From assembly GCA_011503125.2 (NCBI GenBank), contig WWBZ02000022.1, positions 2,294,001 to 2,358,000 on the forward strand: a stretch of DNA of 64,000 nt, given 5' to 3'. Shown here piece by piece: positions 1 through 9,887 of the stretch. Under the pieces are notes generated by a model that did no database searches, was not told where the DNA came from, and saw only the letters and a program-made list of their open reading frames with translations. The DNA comes from Botryosphaeria dothidea. Taxonomy: Eukaryota > Ascomycota > Dothideomycetes > Botryosphaeriales > Botryosphaeriaceae. Both the position numbers and the translations under genes were made by a program. Position 1 is the first letter of the stretch. Each line of letters starts with the position of its first letter.

Positions 1-54
1 GTTTACCCTGCTATTTCCTTCGTCATTTCATTTCTATCTCCTGCCTTAACATGC

Positions 55-1178
55 TTAGCTGCTCTCCGAAGGGACCAAGTTGCGCAGGGAGAGGTCGTAG
101 ACCACGTCCTCGACCTCTTTGACCTATTCACTGAGTCCTTAGCAATCTGAATAGATCAGAAATGGGAGCGTATTCTTACCCTGTACTTGATTGCATCACT
201 GCGCCTCCTCAATGCGTCGTTCTTGAGGTTGAGGATCTGGAAACCTGCGTGAACGTCTTTGATGAACTGAGCAATCTGCATCGGACGCTTATAATCTCCG
301 AGAGTGACTGAGTTCCGTGCAAGTCGAGCCTTTGTCGTATCAGCCATACAACACATCTTCACGGGCATTGACAAGCAACTGACCAACTCTTCGATGAGAG
401 AGATGAGAGCCTGGAGATACTCTTCGATGGTGAGGTGGAAAGCGTCCTTGTCCTTGAGGTTGACCGGTACTGCATCGGCGTCAGAACGTGGTGCACGAAC
501 GGCGTACGGAAAGTACAAGCAAACCATTCATGATGCTTCCAACTTCTTCGATCGTCAACAGCCGGCAGGGCTTCGCCTCAGTACCCTCAGGCGTGAAGCC
601 ACCAAGGTAGCCGCAGTAGAGGATAGTGAACACCTTTTTTTTTTTTTAGCATTTTTGAGAATCCCAAAATAAGACAGCGGCTGTGCCCACAGTGTCCTGG
701 ACCTGACGAGACCAGATGCCGTTGAACTTATAGTAGGGATGCTTGCTCGCAGCCTCGGCAAGCTTCTGAACAGCATCTATCTCATATCGAATGGCGGCCT
801 CGGCAGAGGTAACCACAGAAGGCACTTTACAAATGTTAGCAAGTGGACATAGCCCGTAAAATTTCAAGATGGGCGCTTTTCGTACAATCGACAGAAGGCG
901 TCGAGTGAGCGCGGGCAAGAATGGACTGAGCCGAGCGGCCTGCGGACAATCAGTACATAGATGGGATATCAGGGATTTCAGGGTGGCGTGCCCTGTTTCT
1001 CCAATGTCTGGATGATCTCACGGAGTTCCTTGTGGTCCTGGTCAGCTTGGAATTCTGCAGCGGGACGAGATCAGCGCCATGCAAGACTCACCTCGCGCAC
1101 AGAAGAGTCCTGGTCAACACGCTCCTGAAGCTGCTCGAAGATGGCAGGATCGACCATTCCCTGTTGTCTCTCCGCCAT
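55..1178 (-). CDS. Translin (single-strand nucleic-acid binding protein)
   Basis: Translin binds single-stranded RNA/DNA and, with TRAX, forms the C3PO nuclease in other eukaryotes; it is all-helical and mostly cytoplasmic. Eight exons by my reading: 1178-1092, 1028-992, 939-886, 824-691, 633-525, 469-384, 329-180, 123-55, giving 241 residues, close to the usual length of about 235. Family-typical segments appear in order: VREELREIIQTLEKQG, ILARAHSTPSV, YYKFNGIW, YCGYLGGF, LARNSVTLGDY, DIHAGFQILNLKND, and EVEDVVYDLSLRN near the end. The start is the ATG giving MAERQQGMVDP. Two introns are odd: the one at 940-991 appears to use a GC donor (GCACGC), and the one at 634-690 has 13 consecutive A just before its AG. 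Every junction keeps the reading frame. No TRAX gene is in the window. Family identity is firm; individual splice sites are less so. Confidence 0.9.
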
Positions 1179-1749
1179 GGTGACAGTTGTTGCTATTGGT
1201 GGCGGGCGGTTGGTGTTGCAGTCAGAGTTTGCCTGCGCCGGATGAAGTTGACGTCTCTCGCAAACAAGGTGCACGGCAACGGAATTGCATCACACGCTGC
1301 GCATCAATTCTAGGCGTTTCACATGTCGTCTTGTACATTTAATTCAATCACAACGCAAAAAGTGCATGTTCCCACAACACCAACACTTCCAACTGTCACG
1401 GCGTGGTGGCGCACGGCCCAGCGACGCGTGCAAACTCAAACGCGTGCAGGCAACAGTCGCACTGCGACATCCCACGCGTCACATTCACATTTCACACAGC
1501 GCTCATATTGATCAATATTCATCGGCACTTGTCGCCCAGTTCAGCTTTCTCAGCTTGGAACTTGAGATTTCATTTCATGCCGCGAAAGAGCGCAAAAGCG
1601 AAGCCTGACGCCGGCGGCTGAGAAAATTTTCGCAAGCCTCAACTCTTTTTTCGTCTCCTCGAGTGCAACATCCCCATCGACGACACATCGTGAAGACGCC
1701 TCTTCCTCAAGCACCTGCGCATGGCAGGTATCTTAACGAAAATGTGTAT
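1179..1749. other. Intergenic: translin 5' region and U2 RNA 3' flank
   Basis: No credible coding frame. Apart from the ACGCGT triplet it holds a purine/pyrimidine-skewed stretch around 1615-1690 just beyond the U2 3' end. Short open frames here have no family resemblance and look random. Confidence 0.5.
1424..1479. promoter_or_regulatory. Triplet of ACGCGT motifs upstream of translin
   Basis: Three exact ACGCGT hexamers lie at 1424-1429, 1440-1445 and 1474-1479. ACGCGT is the MluI cell-cycle box bound by MBF-type (Mbp1/Swi6, fungal APSES) factors. They sit about 250-300 bp upstream of the translin ATG and downstream of the U2 RNA 3' end. A role in translin expression is inference; the hexamers themselves are directly visible. 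Confidence 0.4.
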
Positions 1750-1937
1750 AGTTCGCGTCAGCCCGAGGCAGTGCAATACGGGCGACACTGTGGGCGGCGA
1801 CATGAGCAAGCTCAGCGGCCGTCACCCTGGTTCCAAAAACAAGATTAATCACGAATGTCTCCGTAGAGACGTTTCAGAGATTAAACTGAAAAGAACAGAT
1901 ACTACACTTGATCTAAGCCAAAAGGCAAAGAGAGCTA
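1750..1937 (-). ncRNA. U2: U2 spliceosomal snRNA
   Basis: The minus strand reads a full U2 small nuclear RNA, the spliceosomal RNA that base-pairs with the intron branch point. Starting near 1937 it carries CUCUUUGCCUUUUGGCUUAG, then the branch-recognition element GUAGUA (complement of 1900-1905) in the invariant context AAGUGUAGUAUCUGUUCUUU, then stem IIa/IIb with CAGUUUAAUCUCUGAAAC. The Sm site GUUUUUGG is at 1833-1840 and is followed by stem III. The conserved stem IV core GUAUUGCACUGCCUC closes the RNA. The 5' half closely resembles the fission-yeast form; total length of about 188 nt equals the animal length and is far shorter than the budding-yeast version. Exact ends are uncertain by several bases. 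Transcription runs toward translin. Confidence 0.93.
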
Positions 1938-1976
1938 AAGAAAAAAAGAATAGGAGCTCGAGGGACGGCAGGCCGC

Positions 1977-1984
1977 TTTTTATA
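1977..1984 (-). promoter_or_regulatory. TATA box of the U2 snRNA gene
   Basis: On the minus strand TATAAAAA lies about 40-47 bp upstream of the predicted U2 5' end, inside GCAAATATAAAAAGCGG. Position and sequence fit a fungal core promoter. Whether RNA polymerase II uses it is inferred from the general rule for U2 genes. Confidence 0.6.
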
Positions 1985-2055
1985 TTTGCAGCGGCTGGCC
2001 CGTGTGAGAGCCAGAGACGCCATGGAACGAAGCGAGGAGGGCTGTGCGGACAAAG

Positions 2056-2231
2056 ATTGGCTCTGGTTGCTGGGGTGGAGATGAATGGGTCCTAGGAAAA
2101 AAGGGGGGCTGATGGACGCCCGTCGGCACAGAGGATTGGCTAAAGATGCTGCAACCAGCCGCATGTGGCGGTCAAAACGCTGCGACTCGCGGGTAGCATG
2201 CTTCATGATTGGCTAAGAAAAGGCAGCCAAT
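2056..2231 (-). promoter_or_regulatory. CCAAT-box array upstream of U2
   Basis: Three minus-strand AGCCAAT motifs (ATTGGCT on the plus strand, cores at 2056-2060, 2135-2139 and 2208-2212) are spaced 79 and 73 bp apart. One plus-strand AGCCAAT follows (core 2227-2231). CCAAT is the binding site of the heterotrimeric HAP/AnCF factor. Regular spacing upstream of the U2 TATA box suggests a strong constitutive promoter; occupancy is inferred. Confidence 0.5.
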
Positions 2232-3508
2232 TGAAGCTGGGATGGATGGTGGATACTCTGGAGCAAGGGTGGACCAAGTGCGGCGAGGGCCTGGCACGAT
2301 GACGGAATGCCTGACGCGCGATGTGCGCTCCCAGATCAGCGGGCCGGGAGGCTTGTTTGCCCGAACTGCGATGAGATGGGACTGTTACAGCTTGAAAGTT
2401 AGCACCAGCAATCAGAGACACGGATAGCATTTGCTTGCGGCTTTTCAGAAGAGAAGCTCCTGGTTGCCAGCCTTGCGACAAGAATGAAGAGAAATGCGCA
2501 CGAATACTCCCGCGAAATTTTCGTCAGCATCAGAGGAATGCTTCCCTAACTTAATTGGCACAGCCGCGACCCGCTGGGAGGTTCCTGGCTAACTACTATC
2601 CGGCCGGCAAGCAGCGTATCAAAGACACGTCTGCCGGAGTCGGCGGAAGAGCCGCGTTGCTGCGAGAAATGAGGCAAAGCATAACCGTAGCAAACAGGAA
2701 CGGCGATGACGTCGAGCTCTGCTTGACCGGTGCAAGACTTGCGGTCAACAGTGAAGGCTTCGAGCAAGTTTGACCGCTCTTCACGATGATAGCCAGCGCT
2801 GCGACGACGGTAGGGTGATTTTGGAGCGTACTCCGGCCGCCAGCGCGGCCGCCTTAGCTAAGCACGGCAGCCCAACGTACTGTGACCTTCGCGCACTCGC
2901 AGCAGCACCACCAAGCATTTCCCCGCAGAACATGGGATTGGAGGCCCCATCATTTGTGATGCTGCGCGCATCCCGCGGCACCGTCGCCGAACTACTGCGC
3001 AACCGCAGCCCTCTCGGATCATAGCGGCCTTCGTCCTCAACGCTGTTTGGCGCCCGCCTGCTGCCCTGCCATCCCGCGCGATTCATGCCACACCCGCGCT
3101 GCTGTGCTTCGACTTCATCTTATCGCCGCGAAGATCATCCTAGCTCGCGCGTTGGGCAGCGGCCCCGAGGGCCAGGTATCCCAAGCATGCCAACTCTTGA
3201 ACCCCGTATTGGCAGCCAGTGAGGCGTGCCGGAGACGCCCCCAACCGTAAGCCAAAGCAACGCGAGCTTCGCCCCATGTGCGACGTACAACACGCTTCCC
3301 GGCCACGACACTGCTGGCTCTCCGCTCTCGGGCATGCCTGCGATGCCCTCCCGTTAAATACACTCCCCTCCCGTTTCTGCTTCCGCCCCCAGCACACGTC
3401 ATACCAACAATCCGCCTCCTCTGGTCTTTCCTTGCCATGAGCATTCAACCTTCATAAATTTGAGCGCGCCATTGCTTTCTTGCTACTTATCGCTCGCACG
3501 CCGCCGCC
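2232..3508. other. Intergenic between U2 promoter and the 3509 gene
   Basis: About 1.3 kb with no recognisable gene. Short open frames occur on both strands but none shows family similarity or plausible splice continuity. The last 150 bp are pyrimidine-rich and probably form the promoter and leader of the gene starting at 3509. Confidence 0.4.
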
Positions 3509-5288
3509 ATGTCCTTCAAACTCCCGCCGCTTCAGACCGTCACCCAGTGCGCCTCTCTGGTGACCGCAACTCGTGCAATATGGGAACTGTCTCGGATGGT
3601 CCGCCAGAAGAAACGCGAGGTGGACCAGACAAAGGAAGTTGAGGACCTGCTTGATGAGATTGAGGAATTCGTGCACGAGGGAGTCTTGACCAAGCGGGAA
3701 TGGAAAGCTTTCTGCCACAACGTCGAGGAGGCAATCCAAAAGAAGGAGTGCACTCCGCGCGAGGCTCAAGCGAAGGTGCTGGACTTCCTGGAGGCCCTTC
3801 ACTCAATAGCCCAGGAGTATGCCGAGTCTGAGGAGGGAATCTATCACTCCGAGCCCGAAGAAGTCGATGATGTGCCCAAGGCACATCGACACCGCATCGA
3901 AGGCCAAGGCCAAGGCCAGCGGCGCATCGAGCAGAAGGCTCAACCGCGTCGAGACTCAGCCATGAACCCTCGCCGAGAATCTCAGTCGCGATCTCACGCA
4001 CCCTCGGACGAGCCGTCCCCGAGATTATCGCGCGCGCAAACCGTCCCTCTACCCGATTCGCGCCCACGTCGAGCATCGGCCCCGCTAGCACCTCACCACT
4101 ATCATGCGCAGTCACCGGTTGGCCAAGCGAACCCAGGAGTCGCTACTCCAAGGGGCTTCGTCGCAAGCATACCTCACGCTCCCGTGAATTTGCCCAGCCA
4201 GTTCCAGAACAGTCAGCTTTACAGGCAACCGAGACATGTGAGCTACCCCACACATATACGTATCTACTTAAGGTTTACTAACCATGTGCCTTCAGTCTTT
4301 TGCATCTCCGTCTGTCACGCCGGGCGCTAGTGGAGTCTTCTCCCCGGGAGCCAGTAATGGCGTGTTTTCTCCTGGTCATATGCTCCCCAACCAGCCTATG
4401 TACTACCCTAATGCTCCGCATTCATTCTTCACACCAGGAACTGCATCGCCTTTCGCAGCCGGCATTGGTGGATCCGCTTCCCCGTCATTTGCATACGCCG
4501 GCGCCGGTGCTGCAGCCGGCCCAGCATCCCCGGCTTTCCACGTGAACGGCACCGTATCACCACCGCATCCCAATTATTCAGGCCCGCTTCCCGTCCCGCA
4601 GTCTCGATCCTTCAGTCAGCAGAGCTGGGGACCCTTACCAACTCAAGTCCCAGTTGGTCCGGCATCACCCGCGTCCACACTCCCGGCACAGAATACTTGG
4701 ACACCAAACACGACTTTTCCTTTCCCAACATTTGCCGCAAACCCGGCTGGGAACCAGAGCAATGGTAACAGCAATCGCCCCAGTGCCACGCCATCGCCAC
4801 CGCACTCTCGTTCTAGTCCAGCGAACAATCCGACGAGCAATTCGCCCGGAAATGCTTCTCCTAACAAACCTCCATCGGATGCAAGATCCTCGCCAATCGC
4901 ACCGCCTTCTCCCAACGGTTCCACAGGCGGAAACGTGAATGGCTGGGGCCGCGATAACGACAGCCCTTCCGGCTTCATGAGCCCGAGTCAGGAGGCGCAA
5001 GCCCAACGCGCAGCAGCCGCGAAACTGCGTGAGCAGGCGCGTCGTCAGAGCCAGGAACAGGCTATTTCCGAGGAGTTGGGCGTGCCGAACTTGGAGATTC
5101 CACCGCCACCAAACGCGCCGCAGCATCAGCAACAGAAGCCATCGGTTAACTGGGCTAGCGGTATTGATGACGAGCGGGTGAAACGTAATGGCGACGGTGG
5201 GAATCCGCCTCCGGAATCAGTTTCTGAAGCGGGAACTTACATGGAGCCAGCGGGCGAGAAGAACAAGAGAAGACGGAGGAAACAGTGA
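3509..5288 (+). CDS. Unrecognised Ser/Pro/Gln-rich disordered protein
   Basis: Two exons, 3509-4237 and 4296-5288, give 573 residues; the 58-nt intron keeps phase 0. I do not recognise a family. The N-terminal 110 residues are helical and charged (REVDQTKEVEDLLDEIEEF, then KREWKAFCHNVEEAIQKKE) and look like a small folded or coiled-coil module. From about residue 120 to the end it is low complexity: rich in Ser, Pro, Arg, Asn and Gly, with repeated PGAS/FSPG motifs just after the junction (SGVFSPGAS, NGVFSPGH). It ends in a basic KNKRRRRKQ tail that could act as a nuclear signal. The start follows a CT-rich leader and sits in a good GCCATGTCC context. Function unknown; gene reality is supported by the frame-preserving intron and consistent composition. 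Confidence 0.75.
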
Positions 5289-6595
5289 TAGACTCGCATG
5301 GATGTTCCATTGTGGGAAAAAGAAGAAGCCAAGAAATTATCTTGATGGCATTGTGAGCCTGAGAAGATCGAAGATGTCGACCCATCGGACTTTCAACATC
5401 GCCGGATGGACGGAGAGAATATCTTCGCATATCAGACGTCGAACCGCCGTTTCACTACAAACCATTTGTAAGCGAATTCCGAAGAAATTCCTCATGAATG
5501 TCAAAAGAGCCAGAGAGTGTGCGAGTCGGGCCAGGGATGGACAAGCAAGCAATTTTGTGGATACGTTTCGGATCTTATACGTGTATCTGGTGGGCGCACT
5601 TGCATATCACGGCATTTTCTCAGCATCTTCGTATCATCACCTTCCACTACATTCTTCATTGTACTCGAAATGAGCAACAGATTCATCTGCGGTTTCTACT
5701 TTCTTCTTTCTTCTTTCCTCATTTCATTTGTTACAGGCGAATACCGGCATTGCTAGTCGTGAGCCTTTCTTACCTTCTCTCGTTCTCGTTCCTTTCACCG
5801 GATTTCTCTTTTAATCACGGCCAACATACGTCTCTCTTATACCTGTCCTATTACCATTATTCATTTATGCGGTTTGGGACGTATCTTCTCAGGCATGCAT
5901 TTTGGATTCTTCCTGGGATACTGTATTGTTTCCGCCAAAGATACCCCTTAACTTGATGTATATGACGACAAAAACCTCCAGTCATAGACTTAACGAAGAT
6001 ACGATGTAAACGAAATGATATCAGAAGATTTTCGAAACCTCAAACATGTTGCCTGAATTGCTCGGGACAATTGATACTCTCCCGGTTTCCAAATCAAATC
6101 CTCGAGCGACTGTGATATATTGTGCTCTCGAGTGACTCAACTATTATCAATTAAATAAGTACATCGGTGTTTCTTACGATTATGTTTTACAGCTTAACAT
6201 AAAAACTTCTGAGAAACACGTGGCAACGATTTACAGCATGTAAAACCCAGCACTAAGGGCGAGTAAAGTTTTGAGTGGAAAGACAACTGTGGCTACCGGA
6301 GTTCTCAGAGATTAGTTTGCCACATCAAAATTTAGGAATTTCAGGAGTGATATTTCATGCTTCTCCGCTCCGCTCCGTGCAGCGCAGCATTCGAATAACG
6401 TAAAGAATTCTGGAACCAAATAAACATGGGCATGATGACCTGGCCCGTCTTCGGCTAACTAAGAATTGCAGAAAGAAAGGACCGGGAGTCCAATTGACCG
6501 AGCAGAAAGCAGGAACGCAGGACCAGCAGCTCCTGCAAAGGAATATCTTACAAATGTTCGCCTCCATCGAACTCGAGCTGTCAACCTTTCACCCT
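5289..6595. other. Convergent 3' intergenic, AT-rich
   Basis: 1.3 kb between two convergent genes. It is AT-rich compared with its surroundings, especially from 5690 to 6250, with T-rich runs and ATAAA/AATAAA-like strings. I see only 3' untranslated and spacer sequence. Confidence 0.4.
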
Positions 6596-8686
6596 TCAAC
6601 GCCTCGAGCCTCTGCTACGACTCCTACTCCTCTCTCTCCTCCGATCCCTATCCCTCTCCCTGCTTCTATTCCTATCATCCCTCGCGCCTCCGCCAGGCCT
6701 GCCACCGCCCGGAATGTATCGATCGATATCACCACGGTTTCTGTAGTCCCGATCACGGTCGCGGTCTCTGTCCCGGTCCCTATCGCGATCGCGATCTCTA
6801 TCCCTGAAGTCGCGGTCACGGTCGCGGTCGCGGTCGCTGTCCCTGTCCCTTCTTGAGGCCCCGCTACCTGGCACGTACCGATCCGTTTCAGGCGGACTCC
6901 TACTCCTCGACCTGCCTCCGCGAAAACCCCTCCGCGGCGCCGGGCTGCGACTGCCAGCACGATACCGTCCGCGAGACGGGCTGCGCGAGTGCGCGCGGTA
7001 GCTGCTGCGTCTGTCGTAGCGGTCACCTCCGCGGTTGTCGCGGCCGTCGCGGCCGTCGTAGTAGCGGTTGGTGCGGCGGTTGCGGTCGTCGTCGTTGTAG
7101 CGGGACGAGCGGGCGACGCTGGGGGAGCGCGAGTGGTAGCGGCTGCGGCGGACGGTGGCGCGGCTGCGCGAGCGCGAACGAGCACCGCGGTGTGATTCTC
7201 TGTCTCTTGAGCGAGAGCGAGCGCCACGTCGAGACTCGCGGTCGGCGCGTGAAGAGCGGACGGATGCGGCGACGGAAGGGGCGCGGATGGAGCGGGCGTC
7301 TTCTTTGGGAGTGTCTTCCTTCCTGATGCTCGGCGTATCTTCCTTCTTGTGCTCCTCGAGCTTGGGCGTAGCCGGTGATGGAGGCCCTTTGTCCTTCGAA
7401 TCCAGCCTAGATAGACGTTGGGTGGCAGGGTCTCGCGGGACGATGGATTTAGGAACCAATGACCTGCGGCTGGGTGGCTCGAGGGAGGTGGAGCGCTCCA
7501 ACTCAGGACGTTGACGTGATTTTTCGAGAGCTTTGCTCTCTTCGATGAGCATGTTGAGGGCTTCCTCATCCGAGATTTTAACTTCCTCAGCAGTCTTCTC
7601 GGTGGCTATCACAGCTGGCTTGCTGCGATCCGGGCTAGAGTGACGCGCCTCAGGAGTGGGAGAGCGGTTCCTTCCCTTGCTCTTATCCCGGCTCTTTTCC
7701 GTAGTCCTATCACGACTCTTGGCCCTAAATCTGCCTCTGCTCGTGTCCCTGCTCGTTGACCGACGGCGTCGGTCCCGATCTCGATCGTAGCGTCTGGAGC
7801 GGTCACGCTCGTACTCTTCCTCCTCGCGGCGTCTCCTCTCCCGACGTTCCTCCCTTTCGCGCTCCCATTGCCTCTCCCTTTCCCGGCGCTCCTCCCGTTC
7901 CCGCTCATACTCGCGCTGGCGTTCGGCTTCTCTCTCCTCGCGGAGCCTGCGTCGCGCTTCTTCTCGCTCTTGACGCTCTTTCTCTCTCCGTTCCTCCTCC
8001 TCGCGTTTGCGACGGCGCTCCTCTTCGGCCTTCTTTCGCTCCTCACGCTCCCTCTGTTCCTCCAATTCCCAGCGAGCCTCGCGCTCCTTCTGTCGTATAT
8101 CGCGGCGCTTCTCAGCCTCCCTCAAGTATTCATCCTCGGTCTTACTGCCGCGGATAAGCTCTTCCTTGGCGGCCTCTTCACCAATGTCAGCACGCCGAAT
8201 ATCGCGCATGCGGACCTCGGCGCCGGCTTGCTCATCGAGGACGGACTGGAGGATCTCGTGCACATGGGTCTCGGCGACGCGGTAGATTTCGCTACGCTCG
8301 GCGACACCTTCCAATAGCGGGGCGGCTATACGACGGTCTTTGGAAAGGAGGGTAGGGTTGCGCGTAGTCTCACTATCGCCAAGCTCCTCTAGTGACGCGA
8401 TGAGGGTGGTTTTTGCATCCTGTTTACGTAGTGGTAAGCAAGGCGAATACATAGGATGATACGCTGAAAGACGTACGCTCTGGTCAAACTTTTGGAAGGC
8501 ATCCTTGCGCAAGGTGTCGAACTCGCCCTTCTTCTTGAAGGTGTGCAAGATAGCCTCAATGGCAGCGCGTTTGTTCTGGGTGAGTGGTAGATCGGTGGTC
8601 TTGAGCTTTTTGCGAACCATGACGGGGTCGGCAAGCGCATCTTGCTCTTGCTCGAGCGAGCGCTTGCGCTGATCGACCTGAGCCAT
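6596..8686 (-). CDS. SHG1: COMPASS histone H3K4 methyltransferase subunit Shg1-like
   Basis: Shg1 is a peripheral subunit of the Set1/COMPASS complex in the nucleus, related to animal BOD1. Exons 8686-8477 and 8419-6596 give 677 residues; the 57-nt intron is in frame, so the unspliced sequence also reads through. The conserved domain is near the N terminus: AIEAILHTFKKKGEFDTLRK, FDQS joined to DAKTTLIASLEEL, then LLSKDRRIAAPLLEGVAERS and YRVAETHVHEIL. After residue 200 comes a long Glu/Arg coiled-coil region, then an Arg/Ser-rich stretch and a pure Arg-Asp dipeptide repeat near the C terminus, as in splicing-associated SR proteins. Budding-yeast Shg1 lacks such a tail. The ATG chosen gives MAQVDQRKR; the open frame extends upstream but without family similarity. 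Divergent from the complex I gene. Confidence 0.88.
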   Translation of the reverse strand: MAQVDQRKRSLEQEQDALADPVMVRKKLKTTDLPLTQNKRAAIEAILHTFKKKGEFDTLRKDAFQKFDQSVRLSAYHPMYSPCLPLRKQDAKTTLIASLEELGDSETTRNPTLLSKDRRIAAPLLEGVAERSEIYRVAETHVHEILQSVLDEQAGAEVRMRDIRRADIGEEAAKEELIRGSKTEDEYLREAEKRRDIRQKEREARWELEEQREREERKKAEEERRRKREEEERREKERQEREEARRRLREEREAERQREYEREREERRERERQWEREREERRERRRREEEEYERDRSRRYDRDRDRRRRSTSRDTSRGRFRAKSRDRTTEKSRDKSKGRNRSPTPEARHSSPDRSKPAVIATEKTAEEVKISDEEALNMLIEESKALEKSRQRPELERSTSLEPPSRRSLVPKSIVPRDPATQRLSRLDSKDKGPPSPATPKLEEHKKEDTPSIRKEDTPKEDARSIRAPSVAASVRSSRADRESRRGARSRSRDRESHRGARSRSRSRATVRRSRYHSRSPSVARSSRYNDDDRNRRTNRYYDGRDGRDNRGGDRYDRRSSYRAHSRSPSRGRYRAGSRSPAPRRGFRGGRSRSRSPPETDRYVPGSGASRRDRDSDRDRDRDRDFRDRDRDRDRDRDRDRDRDRDYRNRGDIDRYIPGGGRPGGGARDDRNRSRERDRDRRRERSRSRSRGSRR

Positions 8687-8951
8687 GACGTGGTGTTGCG
8701 ACGTCGAGCGGGAAGACGCGAAAGAAAGTCGCGGCGGGCGCGCGGAATGCAATGGGCAGGGGAGCTGCCGCCAAGCGCCGCCCCGACGAGGTCCGGCCGG
8801 CTGCAACAACTGGAAACGCGAGACCGATATCACGGTTTCCATCATCCATACCACCCACCAACCACGTCCAATTCCCCACAAACAGCGCCATCCACCATAC
8901 CGCTGCTGCCCGTCACTCCGACTACTCGCAGCTCGTCCTTCGCCCCGCACA
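8687..8951. promoter_or_regulatory. Bidirectional promoter, SHG1 / complex I subunit
   Basis: 265 bp separate the two divergent start codons. The side leading into the plus-strand gene is C/CA-rich (CCACCCACCAACC). No clear TATA box. Shared regulation is inferred only from the arrangement. Confidence 0.45.
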
Positions 8952-9297
8952 ATGGTCTCCAAGGTCCTCTTCTGGAGCGGCTTCGGTACGCCCACCCGAC
9001 CACCACCTCCGCACCGCTGGACACACGCCCGCCTCGTTCCGCATGCTTCCGTATTGGCTAACGCATAGTCTTTTGTTAGGCGTCGCTGTCCGGCTATGGC
9101 AACTGGGCATGGAGATGCGCCCGTTCTTCAACAAGGGCTCGCTGTGGGCTTACCCGCTGTACGCAACCATCGGAGGCAGCTTCGGCTACTGGCTGCAGGG
9201 CGTCGAGTCCCGTCAATACAAGCTTCTTGCCGACCGGAAAGATGCGCTGCTCGAGAAGCGCGCCCGCCGCCAAGAGCAGGAGAAGGCAAGCGCGTAA
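8952..9297 (+). CDS. NADH:ubiquinone oxidoreductase small accessory subunit (14-kDa/NUXM-like)
   Basis: Exon 1 (8952-8985, 34 nt) and exon 2 (9080-9297) encode an 83-residue protein, MVSKVLFWSGFGVAVRLWQL at the N terminus. One hydrophobic segment (LWAYPLYATIGGSFGYWL, about residues 33-50) is followed by a basic helix, QEQEKASA at the end. The pattern (short N-terminal helix, GMEMRPFF, a glycine-bearing membrane helix with YWLQGVE, charged tail) matches what I remember of the small fungal complex I subunit annotated as 14 kDa or NUXM. It would sit in the mitochondrial inner-membrane arm. The intron is 94 nt, phase 1. The gene call is firm; the complex I assignment is from recall and moderate. 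Confidence 0.68.
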
Positions 9298-9887
9298 GCT
9301 GGAAATGTCAGAAATGGGAGAGGTTCAAAGGATCGAGGAAAGTGCGGGAAACACCAATTGCACAGATGCGAGGCCAAGGGGAATGTCCAGGCAGGCACAA
9401 TAAGGACTTGATTTGGCGGGTCAGCGAATGGGAGCTGTCACATGCGGAGTGATGCTGTGCACCAGTTGTATAATTCACGCGCGCTTCTGCCGGGGCCCAG
9501 AAACCCAACGGCGTACGAATATCAAAATTTTATACTTGCTCTGAACAGCCTGGGCATCGTAAATGCATTCTAGGTGTTGTCGTGACAGAGCAAGCTGTCA
9601 GCGACGAATGAGCGATGACGTTAGGTTCAGACCAATGGGTGTTGTTTGGCGTAAGCGGGCGTGTCGCGCGTTGTGACTGACTCCCTTTTCGGACAGAGTC
9701 CCAGCCAGCACGCTACTGCGCCACCGCCCTCTGCCTTCCAGCTTCACGAGATTAAATTTCAGCCATGCAAAGTGTCCTGTTTGCAGAAACTTTCTTTCAT
9801 AAAGCTGTCGCGGTCAAGGTCCTGTGAGGGTTTCGCTTATCTCGCCGTTGCGAACCCTCCCTGTTCCGTTTCTTCTCCGACCTCATC
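9298..9887. other. Intergenic: 3' end of complex I gene, promoter of CofD-like gene
   Basis: 590 bp without a coding frame. A reverse CCAAT (ATTGG-like ACCAATGGG context) occurs near 9632-9640. The last 100 bp are CT-rich, as expected for a leader. Nothing else stands out. Confidence 0.35.

Noticed and set aside
5188..5956. Open frames overlapping and following the 3509 gene
   Set aside because: They run out of frame from the gene's 3' end into AT-rich untranslated sequence and lack motifs.
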